DNA of 39,844 nucleotides, taken from positions 1 to 39,844 of the forward strand of contig JAPYUM010000035.1 in NCBI GenBank assembly GCA_029940535.1, read 5' to 3'. This document shows positions 14,404 through 23,393 of the stretch, piece by piece. Each line of letters opens with the position of its first letter. Position 1 is the stretch's first letter. The translations under genes were made by a program, and so were the position numbers. A model generated the notes under the pieces. The model ran no database searches. It was given only the letters and a program-made list of their open reading frames with translations, and was not told the origin of the DNA. The DNA comes from Vicinamibacterales bacterium. Lineage in GTDB: Bacteria > Acidobacteriota > Vicinamibacteria > Vicinamibacterales > UBA8438.

Positions 14404-16911
14404 ACGCGGGAAACACTGCTCGATTTCTTCGACGAGCGGCTGCGGTCCGACGCCGAATTCTTCGTGCACGACGACGGATATCGGGTGCGGCGCTACAGCT
14501 ACGAGGACATTCGCGCGTCGGCGCTCCGTTTCGCGGCCAGGTTGTCGTCGGCCGGCCTCGGCGCCGGCGACAAGATCGTGTTCTGGGGGGAGAACCGCCC
14601 GGAATGGATCATCGGTTTCTGGGGATGCCTCCTCCGCGGAGTCGTCGCGGTGCCCATCGACTACCGGACATCGCCCACTTTTCTGCACAAGGTCGCCCAG
14701 CTCGTCGACGCCCGGATCGCGCTCGTCGGCGACGACGTGACGCTCGGTCCGGACTCGGGACTCGACCCGTGGCCCCTATCCGAGATCGGCATGGGGACCG
14801 GCGAGACCGACCTCCCGCCAGCGGCGCTCCTGACAGACCACACGGCCGCCAGGGACGACGTCGCGGAGATCATTTTCACATCGGGAGCGACCTCGGATCC
14901 GAAGGGCGTCATCATCACCCACCGCAACGTGTTGGCGAACATCGTCCCAGTCGAGCGTGAGGTGCTGAAATATCGCAAATACGGACGCCCGTTCTTTCCT
15001 CTGCGATTCCTGAACCTACTCCCGTTGAGCCACATGTTTGGCCAAGCGCTGTCCACGTTCATCCCGCCGATGCTCCCGGGTGTCTGCGTCTTCATGCGGG
15101 GATACAGCCCGACGGCCATCGTGCATCAGATCCACAGCCGCCGGATCTCGGTGCTGGTGTGCGTGCCAAAAATTCTCGCTGTGCTTCGCGAGCACCTCGT
15201 TCGCCTCGTGCCCGAGATCGCCGAGGCGCCGACGACCCAGGAACACGTGGCCAGGCGCTGGTGGCGGTATCGTCGTGTGCACCGACTCTTCGGCATGAAG
15301 TTCTGGTGCTTCATCGTCGGCGCCGCGCCGCTGGACCCCGATCTGGAGGCTTTCTGGTCTCGACTCGGATTTCTCGTCGTCCAGGGATACGGGCTCACGG
15401 AAACGGCTCCGATCGTGACGCTCAATCATCCGTTCAAGACGCGCCGGGGTTCCGTGGGGACCCCGATCTCCGGCGTTCAGATCCGGATCGCCGACGACGG
15501 AGAGATTCTCGTCAAGGGCGACAACGTCACCACCGGCTATTTCGGTGCGCAGGACGACACCGCCGAGGCGTTTCATGACGGCTGGTTTCATACCGGCGAC
15601 CTCGGTGCACTCGACGACGAAGGACGGCTGCACGTCCATGGCCGAAAAAAGGAGGTCATCGTCACCCCGGAAGGGCTCAACGTATATCCTGAGGATGTCG
15701 AGCGCGTCGTCGACAGCCTGCCGGAAGTCACCGAGTCGGCCGTGGTCGGCGTCACCCGCGACAACGAGGAGCGAGTACATGCCGTGGTCGTGCTGGAATC
15801 GTCGGCCGACCTCATCGAGGTGGCGCGCGCCGCCAACCGACAACTCGGCGACCACCAGCGCATCAGAAGCGTGCTCAAGTGGCCGGAGACCCGGCTCCCG
15901 CGAACCGAGGGGACGCAGAAGCTCAAACGCGGGGTAGTGCGCGACTGGGCGACGAAAGGCGCGTCGCCGGTTCCCACGAAGATGGGCGTGGGGGATCGCA
16001 ATCTAGCGTCCATTCTGGAACGCGTGGCCGGCGGCTCAGTGAGCCCCGGCACCCGGCTCGACGAAATCGGCCTGAGCTCGCTCGAGCGGGTCGAGCTGAT
16101 GATGGTGCTCGAGAGCGAGTTCGACACGACGCTGGACGAACAGGCGGTGGGGGCCACGGCCACCGTGGCCGACCTCGAGGCCCTGATCACCGCACCGCCG
16201 GCAACCACGGCGTCCCCCGACTCCACCTTCGCCCTTCCGCGGTGGAGTCAGTCCCGGACGATGCGGGGCATTCGTCGCGCATGTCTGTCGGTCTGGCTGC
16301 TGCCGCTGACCCGCCTCTTCGCGTGGCTCCACGTCGATGGCCTCGACCATCTGCGGGCGGTCGACGGCCCGGTCATATTCGCGGCCAACCATCAAAGCTT
16401 CATGGACACCCCCGTCATCCTGGCCGCGCTACCGAGCCGCGCGCGGTACCGGGTGGTGACCGCAATGGCGAAAGAGTTCTTCGCGCCGCACTTCCATCCG
16501 GAACAGCACTCCCGGCGGGCACGGGTAACCAATGGGCTCAACTACTACCTGTCGACCGGGCTGTTCAATGCCTTCCCCCTGCCGCAGCGGGAAGCCGGCA
16601 CGCGTCATGCGCTCCGGTACGCTGGCGAACTGATCGGCGCCGGCAACTCCCTGATCATCTTCCCGGAAGGACGGCGCGTGTCGGGGGACACGCTCGCCCC
16701 GTTCCAGGCAGGGGCCGCCATGATCGCGTCGCGCCTCGGCGTGCCGGTCGTGCCGGTGCGGCTCCGGGGCCTCGACGCAGTGTGGGGAGAAGGTCAGCGT
16801 ATGGCTCGTCCCGGTCGCGTCACGGTCAGATTCGGACCCCACCTGAGACTCCACGGCGACAACTATCGGTCGCTGGCGAGCGAACTCGAGGCCGCTGTGG
16901 AGGGCATGTAA
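14401..16911 (+). CDS. Three-domain acyl-ACP synthetase / carrier / 1-acyl acyltransferase
   Basis: An 836-residue fusion. Residues 1 to about 525 are an AMP-binding acyl-activating domain ('IIFTSGATSDPKGVIITH' at 157-174, 'GYGLTETAP', 'WFHTGDLG', 'GRKKEVIV'). Residues about 535-600 are a carrier domain with 'GLSSLERVEL' (Ser560 as likely phosphopantetheine site). Residues about 640-836 are a PlsC-type acyltransferase with 'NHQSFMDT' (H664, D669) and 'FPEGRR' (754-759). It resembles E. coli Aas in content but with the domains reordered and a built-in carrier. It could activate a free fatty acid, load it on its own carrier and transfer it to a lysolipid. The acceptor is unknown. The P-loop has Ala-Thr-Ser where Thr-Thr-Gly is usual. 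Confidence 0.85.
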   Translation: MTRETLLDFFDERLRSDAEFFVHDDGYRVRRYSYEDIRASALRFAARLSSAGLGAGDKIVFWGENRPEWIIGFWGCLLRGVVAVPIDYRTSPTFLHKVAQLVDARIALVGDDVTLGPDSGLDPWPLSEIGMGTGETDLPPAALLTDHTAARDDVAEIIFTSGATSDPKGVIITHRNVLANIVPVEREVLKYRKYGRPFFPLRFLNLLPLSHMFGQALSTFIPPMLPGVCVFMRGYSPTAIVHQIHSRRISVLVCVPKILAVLREHLVRLVPEIAEAPTTQEHVARRWWRYRRVHRLFGMKFWCFIVGAAPLDPDLEAFWSRLGFLVVQGYGLTETAPIVTLNHPFKTRRGSVGTPISGVQIRIADDGEILVKGDNVTTGYFGAQDDTAEAFHDGWFHTGDLGALDDEGRLHVHGRKKEVIVTPEGLNVYPEDVERVVDSLPEVTESAVVGVTRDNEERVHAVVVLESSADLIEVARAANRQLGDHQRIRSVLKWPETRLPRTEGTQKLKRGVVRDWATKGASPVPTKMGVGDRNLASILERVAGGSVSPGTRLDEIGLSSLERVELMMVLESEFDTTLDEQAVGATATVADLEALITAPPATTASPDSTFALPRWSQSRTMRGIRRACLSVWLLPLTRLFAWLHVDGLDHLRAVDGPVIFAANHQSFMDTPVILAALPSRARYRVVTAMAKEFFAPHFHPEQHSRRARVTNGLNYYLSTGLFNAFPLPQREAGTRHALRYAGELIGAGNSLIIFPEGRRVSGDTLAPFQAGAAMIASRLGVPVVPVRLRGLDAVWGEGQRMARPGRVTVRFGPHLRLHGDNYRSLASELEAAVEGM

Positions 16912-16974
16912 AGAGCGGCCCAGTTTTTGCAAAGTTCCGGCCGATGTGCGAAACTGGCCGATAGAGGAGATTAT

Positions 16975-17193
16975 TTGGCGAAGGACGATCTGATAGACGT
17001 ACAAGGCACGGTCTCAGCGGTCCATAGCGGTGGACTCTACCGGGTTCAGTGTGACGCCGGGCACGAAGTGCTCGCCCAACTCAGTGGTCGAATGCGGCGT
17101 TTTCGCATCAAGGTCGTCCCCGGCGACCGGGTCACGGTCGGCGTCTCACCCTACGATCCAGTCCGCGGCATCATTACTTTCCGCGCTCGCTAG
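16975..17193 (+). CDS. infA: Translation initiation factor IF-1
   Basis: A 72-residue OB-fold protein that binds the ribosomal A site during initiation. The start is TTG 16975, eight bases after a GAGGAG site; this gives exactly the normal length and the canonical beginning Met-Ala-Lys-Asp. Family signs are 'DVQGTVSAVHSGGLYRVQC', 'LSGRMRRFRIKVVPGDRV' and 'SPYDPVRGIITFR'. It lies between the acyltransferase fusion and a DEAD-box helicase rather than in a ribosomal protein operon, so it may be a second or relocated copy. Confidence 0.95.
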   Translation: MAKDDLIDVQGTVSAVHSGGLYRVQCDAGHEVLAQLSGRMRRFRIKVVPGDRVTVGVSPYDPVRGIITFRAR

Positions 17194-17323
17194 AACCGAC
17201 ATTTTGAATTCCGATACCACGCACGCGCGACCGCGGCGGCGATCCCGTCCAGTCGGCCGCGGCTCATCCCGTAGACCAGACCGGTCGCCGGCAGACTTCG
17301 CGGCACCGGCCGCCGAACTCATC

Positions 17324-18496
17324 ATGCCGGCGGCGGTGGTCGAGGCAGAATCGATCCCGTTCGATCAGCTCGATCTCGACCCGCAACTGGCCCTCGGGGT
17401 GCGGGACCGGGGATTCACCGACGCCACCCCGATTCAAGCGGCCGTCTATCCGATCGTCTCCGCGGGCCGCGACTTGATCGCCAGCGCGGAGACCGGAAGC
17501 GGCAAGACCGGCGCATTCTTGCTTCCGGTGCTCAACCGGCTGCTCAAGGAGCCGAGTCCGGACAATGGAACGCCGGGCGGCCGCACGAGAGTGCTCGTGC
17601 TCGGGCCGACCCGCGAGCTCGTCGTCCAGATCGAGGACGACCTGCAGGGCTTTGTGTACCACACGGGGCTGACCAGCGCCCCGGTGTTCGGCGGCACACC
17701 AATCGGCTCGCAGGCCCAGGCCTTGCGGGCCGGGGTGGACATCGTGGTGGCGACGCCCGGCCGGCTCCTGGACCACCTGCGTGGCGGCATCCCGGCGTTC
17801 GCGAGTGTCCACACGCTCATCCTCGACGAGGCGGACCGGATGCTGGACATGGGGTTCTGGCCGGACGTGCGACGGATCGTCGCCAGTCTGCCGGACCGGG
17901 CGCGTCAAACCCTCTTGTTCTCAGCCACCATCCCTGACTTCGTGTTGAACCCGCTCAAGGAGTTGGCCAACGACCCCGCCTACGTCCAGATCGGGCGCCG
18001 GGGTGCACCGGCCGATGGTATCTCGCATGCCGTGGAGCAGGTGCCGACGGCACGCAAGACCACCTGGCTGACTTCATTTCTCATGAAAACTCCCGGCTCG
18101 GTACTGGTGTTCGTCAACACCAAACGGGGAACGGAGCGGCTGGCGCGAGCGTTGTCGAGCGCCGGAATCAAGGCGACGTCGTTACACGCGGACCGGTCAC
18201 AGAGTTTGCGCCTCGCCGCCATCGGCGGTTTCCGGAGCGGGCGCTATCGGGTACTGGTCGCCACCGATGTCGCGGCTCGAGGTCTCGACATCGATGACAT
18301 CAAGTGTGTCGTGAACTTTGAGGTCCCGCCCAATCGCGACACCTACATTCATCGGGTTGGCCGTACCGCTCGCCTCGACGCGAAGGGCGCCGCGCTGACG
18401 CTCGCGGCACCCGACGAGCTACCGGCCGTGCGGGCGCTGAAGGCGTCGATCGATCTGGACATACGCGGCGTGTCTTTGCGGGGTCAGGCAGGGTGA
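17324..18496 (+). CDS. DEAD-box RNA helicase
   Basis: A 390-residue ATP-dependent RNA helicase. From ATG 17324: Q motif 'GFTDATPIQ' (Q38), Walker A 'AETGSGKT' (55-62), 'PTRELVVQ', 'TPGRLLD', DEAD at 168-171, 'SAT', 'TDVAARGLDI' and 'HRVGRTAR' (H343). It is a minimal two-RecA-domain protein with no RNA-binding tail. The frame stays open upstream as far as infA and a TTG at about 17204 could add 40 basic residues; the ATG is preferred because typical family members begin close to the Q motif. It follows infA and overlaps the next gene by four bases, so the three may be one unit. Confidence 0.9.
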   Translation: MPAAVVEAESIPFDQLDLDPQLALGVRDRGFTDATPIQAAVYPIVSAGRDLIASAETGSGKTGAFLLPVLNRLLKEPSPDNGTPGGRTRVLVLGPTRELVVQIEDDLQGFVYHTGLTSAPVFGGTPIGSQAQALRAGVDIVVATPGRLLDHLRGGIPAFASVHTLILDEADRMLDMGFWPDVRRIVASLPDRARQTLLFSATIPDFVLNPLKELANDPAYVQIGRRGAPADGISHAVEQVPTARKTTWLTSFLMKTPGSVLVFVNTKRGTERLARALSSAGIKATSLHADRSQSLRLAAIGGFRSGRYRVLVATDVAARGLDIDDIKCVVNFEVPPNRDTYIHRVGRTARLDAKGAALTLAAPDELPAVRALKASIDLDIRGVSLRGQAG

Positions 18497-18813
18497 TATC
18501 CGACGACTCCGACCAACCTCCCAAACCGGTGGCTCAATCGACTGAGCCGGTTCCGTCGACTGAGCCGGTTCCGGCACCTGAGCAGGTTCAGGACTCTGAG
18601 CCGGAACCGAGCCCGGCGGAAGCCCGTTTCAAGGCCTGTCGGTGGCACGCCAAGGTCGATGAACAGGAATACTGCTCAAATCGTGATGTGCTCCCCTACG
18701 CTGGGAAGCTCGGGTTCGCCCCGGAGGCGTGGTGCCCCGATTGCGCGCTATACAAGCTGCGTCGCACCCCAAAGAAGCGTCCTCGCCCCGAAGAAGACGA
18801 CTACGGTTACTAG
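18493..18813 (+). CDS. Small acidic-tailed cysteine-containing protein
   Basis: A 106-residue protein of unknown function. GTG 18493 overlaps the helicase TGA by four bases, so it is probably translated by coupling. Residues 1-42 are a Pro/Glu/Val-rich segment with a short repeat ('STEPVPSTEPVP'). The rest holds four cysteines in 'CRWHAKVDEQEYC' and 'WCPDCALY', which could bind a metal, and a basic-acidic tail 'KKRPRPEEDDYGY'. The coupling suggests a link to RNA metabolism, as inference only. Confidence 0.65.
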   Translation: MISDDSDQPPKPVAQSTEPVPSTEPVPAPEQVQDSEPEPSPAEARFKACRWHAKVDEQEYCSNRDVLPYAGKLGFAPEAWCPDCALYKLRRTPKKRPRPEEDDYGY

Positions 18814-18819
18814 TCTCAC

Positions 18820-20004
18820 CTACTCGCTGAATTCCCTCGCCAGTTCGACCCACTCACCCTGCGGCGCAAGATCTCGGTAGGTGCGCCAGTGCGCTTTCGC
18901 CTCCGTCGAGTGCCCGATTTTCTCAAGCGTGACGGCCAGGTAGAAGTGGGCGTCCGCGTACTCCGGATTGATCGCGATCGCCACCCGGTAGTGCTCGAGC
19001 GCGTCTAGATAACGCCCCAGGTCGTGGTGGATGTTCCCCAAATTGAAATATGCCTCGAAACACTCCCCGTCCAGATGCATGGCGCGCTCGTAGAGCGCCT
19101 GGGCCTCCACGAGCTCGTCCCTCGCGTAGTACAGGTTGGCAAAGTTGACGAGGGCCGGCACCAGGTTGGGATCAAGCAGGAGGGCCTTGCGATAGGCCAA
19201 CCGGGCGTGCTCCTGGTCGCCCTCGCTGCCTTCGTCGAGCCCGGCACCCTCGCGAAAGTACTTCGCAGCCAATGACAAGTGGGCTGAAGACGAGGGTACG
19301 ATCTCGGCCACGCTCCTCGACGCCGGCTCGCCGTCGCGATGCGGGGTCAGGGCCACCACCTTGACCGGATGCCCCTCTGCCATGCGCTGACTGAAGTCCA
19401 ACGTCAACTGCCCGTCACGGGCCGACACCAGCGCTCTCAGCACGACCCGGAACGGCGCGCCCTCAGCCAGACCCTCGCTGACCTGTCTGATAACACGGAG
19501 ATCCTGAAACCCGTAATACCGCGCAGCCTTCGCGCGAACCACTGGATGGACAAGAGACCACTTCTCCAGATATCGGAGGTAATCCTCTCGAACCGCGGGA
19601 TACCGGTCGCGGACCTGACGCGTGCTGTGATACTGGCGGTCGAGCGCGGCTGGCGATGGACGGCCACTCAGGCGGCAGAAGTCCGCCTCGCCCAAGATTC
19701 GGACCCGACCGGGAGTGTCCGCATTCGCCTGCTCCGCTTTCCGCACCTTCGCGCTTGAAGCCACCCCACGTGAACCAGATTCGGGGACCGACGATGCGGC
19801 CCCACCCTCCCCCACGACGAGCATCGTCGTGCGCTCGGTGACGTCGCGCACCACCACGCCGCCGTGTTGAACGACGAGTTCGCGAGCCTCCTGCCGCCCG
19901 AGGGAAGCGAGCTTGCCGGCGAAGACGACGACCTGGCCGTGGAATGACGATTCGGCGTGCGTGTTGGGGGTGGCGGGTGCGTCAGTGTGGTCGGTCGCGT
20001 CCAT
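18820..20004 (-). CDS. BRCT domain and TPR protein
   Basis: A 394-residue protein. Residues about 20-115 form a BRCT domain ('FHGQVVVFAGKLASLGRQEARELVVQHGGVV' in outline, with 'RVRILGEADFCRLSG' at the end), a phosphopeptide- or DNA-end-binding module familiar from NAD-dependent ligase. The middle has a MerR-like helical stretch ('RYLEKWSLVHPVVRA'). Residues about 245-390 hold four TPR units ('AYFNLGNIHHDLGRYLDALE', 'ADAHFYLAVTLEKIG'). I believe this order is known from uncharacterised acidobacterial and deltaproteobacterial proteins. It is divergent from glucokinase. Role unknown; a scaffold for DNA or signalling partners is possible. Confidence 0.8.
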   Translation of the reverse strand: MDATDHTDAPATPNTHAESSFHGQVVVFAGKLASLGRQEARELVVQHGGVVVRDVTERTTMLVVGEGGAASSVPESGSRGVASSAKVRKAEQANADTPGRVRILGEADFCRLSGRPSPAALDRQYHSTRQVRDRYPAVREDYLRYLEKWSLVHPVVRAKAARYYGFQDLRVIRQVSEGLAEGAPFRVVLRALVSARDGQLTLDFSQRMAEGHPVKVVALTPHRDGEPASRSVAEIVPSSSAHLSLAAKYFREGAGLDEGSEGDQEHARLAYRKALLLDPNLVPALVNFANLYYARDELVEAQALYERAMHLDGECFEAYFNLGNIHHDLGRYLDALEHYRVAIAINPEYADAHFYLAVTLEKIGHSTEAKAHWRTYRDLAPQGEWVELAREFSE

Positions 20005-20111
20005 CGCTCGAAGAAGTGACTGTTCACCTGAAAGATGAATGAGAATGTGTCTTGTGTCAAGTCGCGGCAGATGCCGATTCGGCGCGCCGCGCGAGGACGG
20101 TTCTCAAGAGA

Positions 20112-21104
20112 ATGACCCAACTGGTACTTGCCGGCGACGTAGGGGGAACCAAGACCTGGCTTGGTCTGTTCACGTGTGACGCGCCGCGGCCGGTCGTGGT
20201 CTCGACCCGACGTTTCCGGACGCTCGAGCACGACGGGATCGCGGCGATCATCGCCCGTTTCCTCGAACAGGCCGGAACCCCTCCGATCGTCTCCGCCTGT
20301 CTCGGCGTGGCCGGACCGGTGCGGAACAACGCCTCACAGCTGACCAACGTTCCGTGGCGCATCGATGGCGTCGACCTGGCAGAACGATTTGGCTTTGCGA
20401 CCCTGCGGGTGCTCAACGATCTTGAGGCGATGGCCTATGCCGTCCCCTGGCTCGCCCCGTCCGAGTTGGCCGTCATCCAGCCCGGTACGCCGGTCAAGGG
20501 AGGCACGGTCGCAGTGATCGCCCCCGGCACTGGGCTTGGCGAGGCCTGTCTTCACACGGTCGGCGAGTGCCACCACGCGCTACCATCGGAAGCTGGACAC
20601 AGCGACTTCCCGGCCCGGACGCCGCGAGAACTCGAGTTGGTGGCGAGCCTGACCGCGACCAATGGCCGGGTGGCACTCGAAGACGTGGTCTCCGGGCCGG
20701 GACTTGTCACGCTTCACCGTTTCACCCATCTGACGTCCACGTGCACACAAGGCCCGTTGCCCGACGACGCCGCTAGGCAGCCATCCGCGGTGACCGCGTT
20801 TGCGCTGAATGGTCGGTGTGGCCCCTGCCAGGAGGCCCTCGACCTGTTCGTGGCCGCGCTTGGGGCAGAGACTGGCAATCTCGCCCTGCGGACACTCCCA
20901 CGCGCCGGGCTCTACATCGGCGGAGGTATTGGGTCCCAAATCGTGCCGGCTCTCCGGTCGGCCTGTTTTCTCGACGCCTTGTCGACAAAGGGTCCGATGC
21001 GATCGCTGGTCGAGCAGATTCCAATATTCGTGATTCTCGAGCCGAAGGTCGCGCTCATCGGGGCCGCGGTCAAGGCGGTCGAGATCCACCCCGCACCGTC
21101 TTGA
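20112..21104 (+). CDS. glk: Glucokinase
   Basis: A 330-residue sugar kinase of the bacterial Glk family (ATP-dependent phosphorylation of glucose). The phosphate loop 'AGDVGGTKTWLGLF' begins at residue 7. 'GVAGPV' and 'LNDLEAMAYAVP' (catalytic Asp) follow, then 'PGTGLGEACL', 'SEAGHSDF' and 'GLYIGGGIGSQIVP'. The ATG at 20112 is chosen because family members begin a few residues before the loop. No sugar transporter is nearby, so free glucose from outside or from disaccharide cleavage is the likely substrate. A Crp/Fnr remnant follows directly. Confidence 0.92.
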   Translation: MTQLVLAGDVGGTKTWLGLFTCDAPRPVVVSTRRFRTLEHDGIAAIIARFLEQAGTPPIVSACLGVAGPVRNNASQLTNVPWRIDGVDLAERFGFATLRVLNDLEAMAYAVPWLAPSELAVIQPGTPVKGGTVAVIAPGTGLGEACLHTVGECHHALPSEAGHSDFPARTPRELELVASLTATNGRVALEDVVSGPGLVTLHRFTHLTSTCTQGPLPDDAARQPSAVTAFALNGRCGPCQEALDLFVAALGAETGNLALRTLPRAGLYIGGGIGSQIVPALRSACFLDALSTKGPMRSLVEQIPIFVILEPKVALIGAAVKAVEIHPAPS

Positions 21105-21116
21105 TCAAACCAGCGG

Positions 21117-21283
21117 AGCACGGCGTGGAGGACGCTGATGGGGTCGTCATCCCGCTCCGGCTCAGCCAGAGAGACATCGCGAACTTCGTCGGACTGACCA
21201 GGGAGACAGTCAACTTCATCCTGAAGGATCTCCGCGAGCGCAACCTGATCGAGACACAGGGCCGCAGCATTCGCCTCAAGAAC
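21117..21283 (+). pseudogene. C-terminal remnant of a Crp/Fnr-family regulator
   Basis: About 55 codons in the +2 frame encode a Crp-type winged helix: 'VVIPLRLSQRDIANFVG' then 'LTRETVNFILKDLRERNLIE' and 'GRSIRLKN'. The serine-glutamine turn and the recognition helix 'TRETVN' are intact. No cyclic-nucleotide-binding domain or start codon is found upstream, since glucokinase occupies the sequence to 21104. The end runs straight into repeat copy B at 21284 with no stop, so the frame is extended by repeat sequence. It is a fragment left after deletion or rearrangement. Confidence 0.75.
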
Positions 21284-21388
21284 GGTTTTCTGACGAGGCG
21301 CCCGTCTGGCGGCGTTGCTTCGTCGGTCACAGCCCACCTGGCTGCTCCCTCCTCGCGCCTTGCCAGACAGACGCCTCGTCAGAAAACC
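21284..21388. repeat. 105-bp palindromic element, family 1 copy B (inverted)
   Basis: The same length as copy A and its reverse complement in most of the core. Arms at 21284-21310 and 21362-21388 begin GGTTTTCTGACGAGGCG and end with the complement. The inner CAGCC/GGCTG hairpin is preserved. It caps the Crp/Fnr remnant. Confidence 0.85.
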
Positions 21389-21411
21389 CCTTCGGACCTT
21401 TTCCAGCGACC

Positions 21412-21465
21412 TGCTAGGTTTTCAGCACCCTCCTAGCCTAGGACTTAGACGGGGCTGCGCCGCTT
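21412..21465. repeat. Partial repeat ends of families 1 and 2
   Basis: CTAGGTTTTC near 21414 is the outer end of family 1; TTAGACGGGGCTGCGCC at about 21445-21461 is the outer end of family 2. Both are cut short, giving a nest of truncated copies next to copy B. Confidence 0.55.
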
Positions 21466-21530
21466 GACTCACCCGTTTTCAATGACCTGGTGGTGTCCTG
21501 GCCCTGCTATCACTCGGACAGTCACACGGT

Positions 21531-21545
21531 TACACTGAGTTCGTG
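21531..21545 (+). promoter_or_regulatory. -10 box six bases before GTG start (leaderless candidate)
   Basis: TACACT at 21531-21536, six bases, then the GTG at 21543. No Shine-Dalgarno sequence is visible. Confidence 0.4.
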
Positions 21546-23393
21546 ACCGATCCTCACTGCCGCCGACAGACGACTAAACGCCGTTGGGCAGCCTTCTCGG
21601 TTGTCGCCACGTTGGCGGCGACGCTCCTGGGCGTCCCAGTGCTCACTCAGTCTGTCGAGCCGATTGTCTACACCGTCCGATTCCCTGAACCGCACACGCA
21701 CTATGCGGTGGTCGACGCCCAGATCCCTACCGGCGGCCGGGATCGGATCGAACTGATGATGGCCGTGTGGACCCCCGGCTCGTATCTGGTCCGCGAATTC
21801 GCGCGACACATCGAAGGGCTCTCGGCCCGATCTCCAGAAGGCGCGCCGCTGGCCATCCAAAAAACGCGCAAGAACCGCTGGACCATCGAAACCGGCGGCG
21901 CCCCGAGCATCGAGCTCTCGTATCGGGTGTACGGCCGGGAGATGTCGGTGCGCACCAACTGGGTCGAGTCCGATTTCGCCATGCTGAACGGCGCACCGAC
22001 ATTCCTGACGCTGGCCGACGACGCCAGCAGACCGCACGATGTCACGTTGGAGCTGCCCGAGGGATGGACACAGAGTCGGACCGGTCTGGCCCGACGGACC
22101 GACCGAGGTCCACACGCCTATCGCGCCGCCGACTTCGATTCCCTCGTGGACTCTCCAATCGTGGCCGGCAATCCTGCCGTCTACGAGTTCACCGTCGAGG
22201 GGACACCTCATGTGTTGGTGAATATGGGCGAGTCCGGGGTCTGGAACGGCCCGGCATCAGCGACGGACGTCGAGAAAATTGCCGCGGAGCTAGTGCGACT
22301 GTGGGGCGAGACGCCATACGACCGGTATGTCTTCCTTAACATGATCACCGAGGCCGGCGGTGGACTCGAGCATCGTAACTCGACGCTGTTGATGACGAGC
22401 CGCTGGGCCACGAGCGCCAGATCAAGCTATCTGCGCTGGCTGGCGCTGGTCAGTCACGAACAATTTCACGCCTGGAACGTCAAACGACTTCGCCCCATCG
22501 AGCTGGGTCCGTTCGACTATGAGAACGAAGTCCACACTGAAAGCCTGTGGGTGGTTGAGGGCATCACGTCCTACTACGCCGACCTGGTCGTGCGCCGCGC
22601 GGACCTGTCGACAACCGAGGAATATCTCGAGGCACTGTCGCGGCAGATTCGCGGTCTGCAGACCACGCCCGGGCGTCAGGTGCAGCCGGTCGCGCTCGCC
22701 TCCTACGACGCCTGGATCAAGTACTACCGCGCGGACGAGAACTCGCCCAACACGTCGGTCAGTTACTACACGAAAGGGGCGGTCATCGGGTTTCTACTCG
22801 ACATGCGAATCCGGGCGGCGACCGGGGGTCGGAATTCCCTCGATGATCTGATGCGCCTGGCCTACGAACGTTTTTCAGGTCCACGGGGCTATACGCCAGA
22901 GCAATTTCGCACCGTAGCCGACGAGGTCGCTGGCGTGGATCTGTCGGCCTGGTTCGCGCGTGCGCTCGATTCCACCGAGGAACTCGACTACGACGAGGCG
23001 CTGTCGTGGCTCGGACTCGAATTCGCGGAGGACGCCGATGAGCCTGACGACGATGAAGAAGGCTGGATCGGTTTGGTGACCCGTGTCGCCGACGGCCGCC
23101 GATTGGTCGCGCAGGTGCGGCGCGATACCCCAGGGTACGTGGCCGGTTTCAACGTCGGGGACGAGATTCTGGGCATCAATGACTACCGCGTGTTGCCCGC
23201 CGAGTGGAACGACCGGGTGTCGCAGACGCCGCCAGGCACGGGCATCTCGGTGCTGGTGTCCCGCCGCGGCGCACTCATGCGTCTGGCGGCCACGATCGAT
23301 TCACGACCGTCCGAGCACTGGGATCTGACCCCGGTGGATGAGGCTTCCGCCGCGCAGGAACAACAACGCGAGTCCTGGCTCACGGGGCGATAG
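21543..23393 (+). CDS. M61 family glycyl aminopeptidase with PDZ domain
   Basis: A 616-residue exported zinc aminopeptidase. A basic N terminus and hydrophobic stretch ('AAFSVVATLAATLLGVPVL') form a signal peptide. The catalytic zinc site is H305-E306-x2-H309 in 'SHEQFHAWN', with E339 in 'WVVEGITSYYADL' as third ligand. The substrate-facing 'GGGLEHRNS' lies upstream. A PDZ domain covers about residues 500-590 ('TPGYVAGFNVGDEILGIN'). M61 enzymes remove N-terminal glycine or alanine from peptides. GTG 21543 gives the whole signal peptide. Its stop TAG (23391-23393) is followed at once by GGTTTCCTGGCGATCCG, the family 1 repeat end. Confidence 0.92.
   Translation: MTDPHCRRQTTKRRWAAFSVVATLAATLLGVPVLTQSVEPIVYTVRFPEPHTHYAVVDAQIPTGGRDRIELMMAVWTPGSYLVREFARHIEGLSARSPEGAPLAIQKTRKNRWTIETGGAPSIELSYRVYGREMSVRTNWVESDFAMLNGAPTFLTLADDASRPHDVTLELPEGWTQSRTGLARRTDRGPHAYRAADFDSLVDSPIVAGNPAVYEFTVEGTPHVLVNMGESGVWNGPASATDVEKIAAELVRLWGETPYDRYVFLNMITEAGGGLEHRNSTLLMTSRWATSARSSYLRWLALVSHEQFHAWNVKRLRPIELGPFDYENEVHTESLWVVEGITSYYADLVVRRADLSTTEEYLEALSRQIRGLQTTPGRQVQPVALASYDAWIKYYRADENSPNTSVSYYTKGAVIGFLLDMRIRAATGGRNSLDDLMRLAYERFSGPRGYTPEQFRTVADEVAGVDLSAWFARALDSTEELDYDEALSWLGLEFAEDADEPDDDEEGWIGLVTRVADGRRLVAQVRRDTPGYVAGFNVGDEILGINDYRVLPAEWNDRVSQTPPGTGISVLVSRRGALMRLAATIDSRPSEHWDLTPVDEASAAQEQQRESWLTGR

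Noticed and set aside
15879-16964. A 361-residue plus-strand frame
   Set aside because: It is a shifted frame of the acyltransferase fusion; the fusion's motifs in the other frame are continuous.
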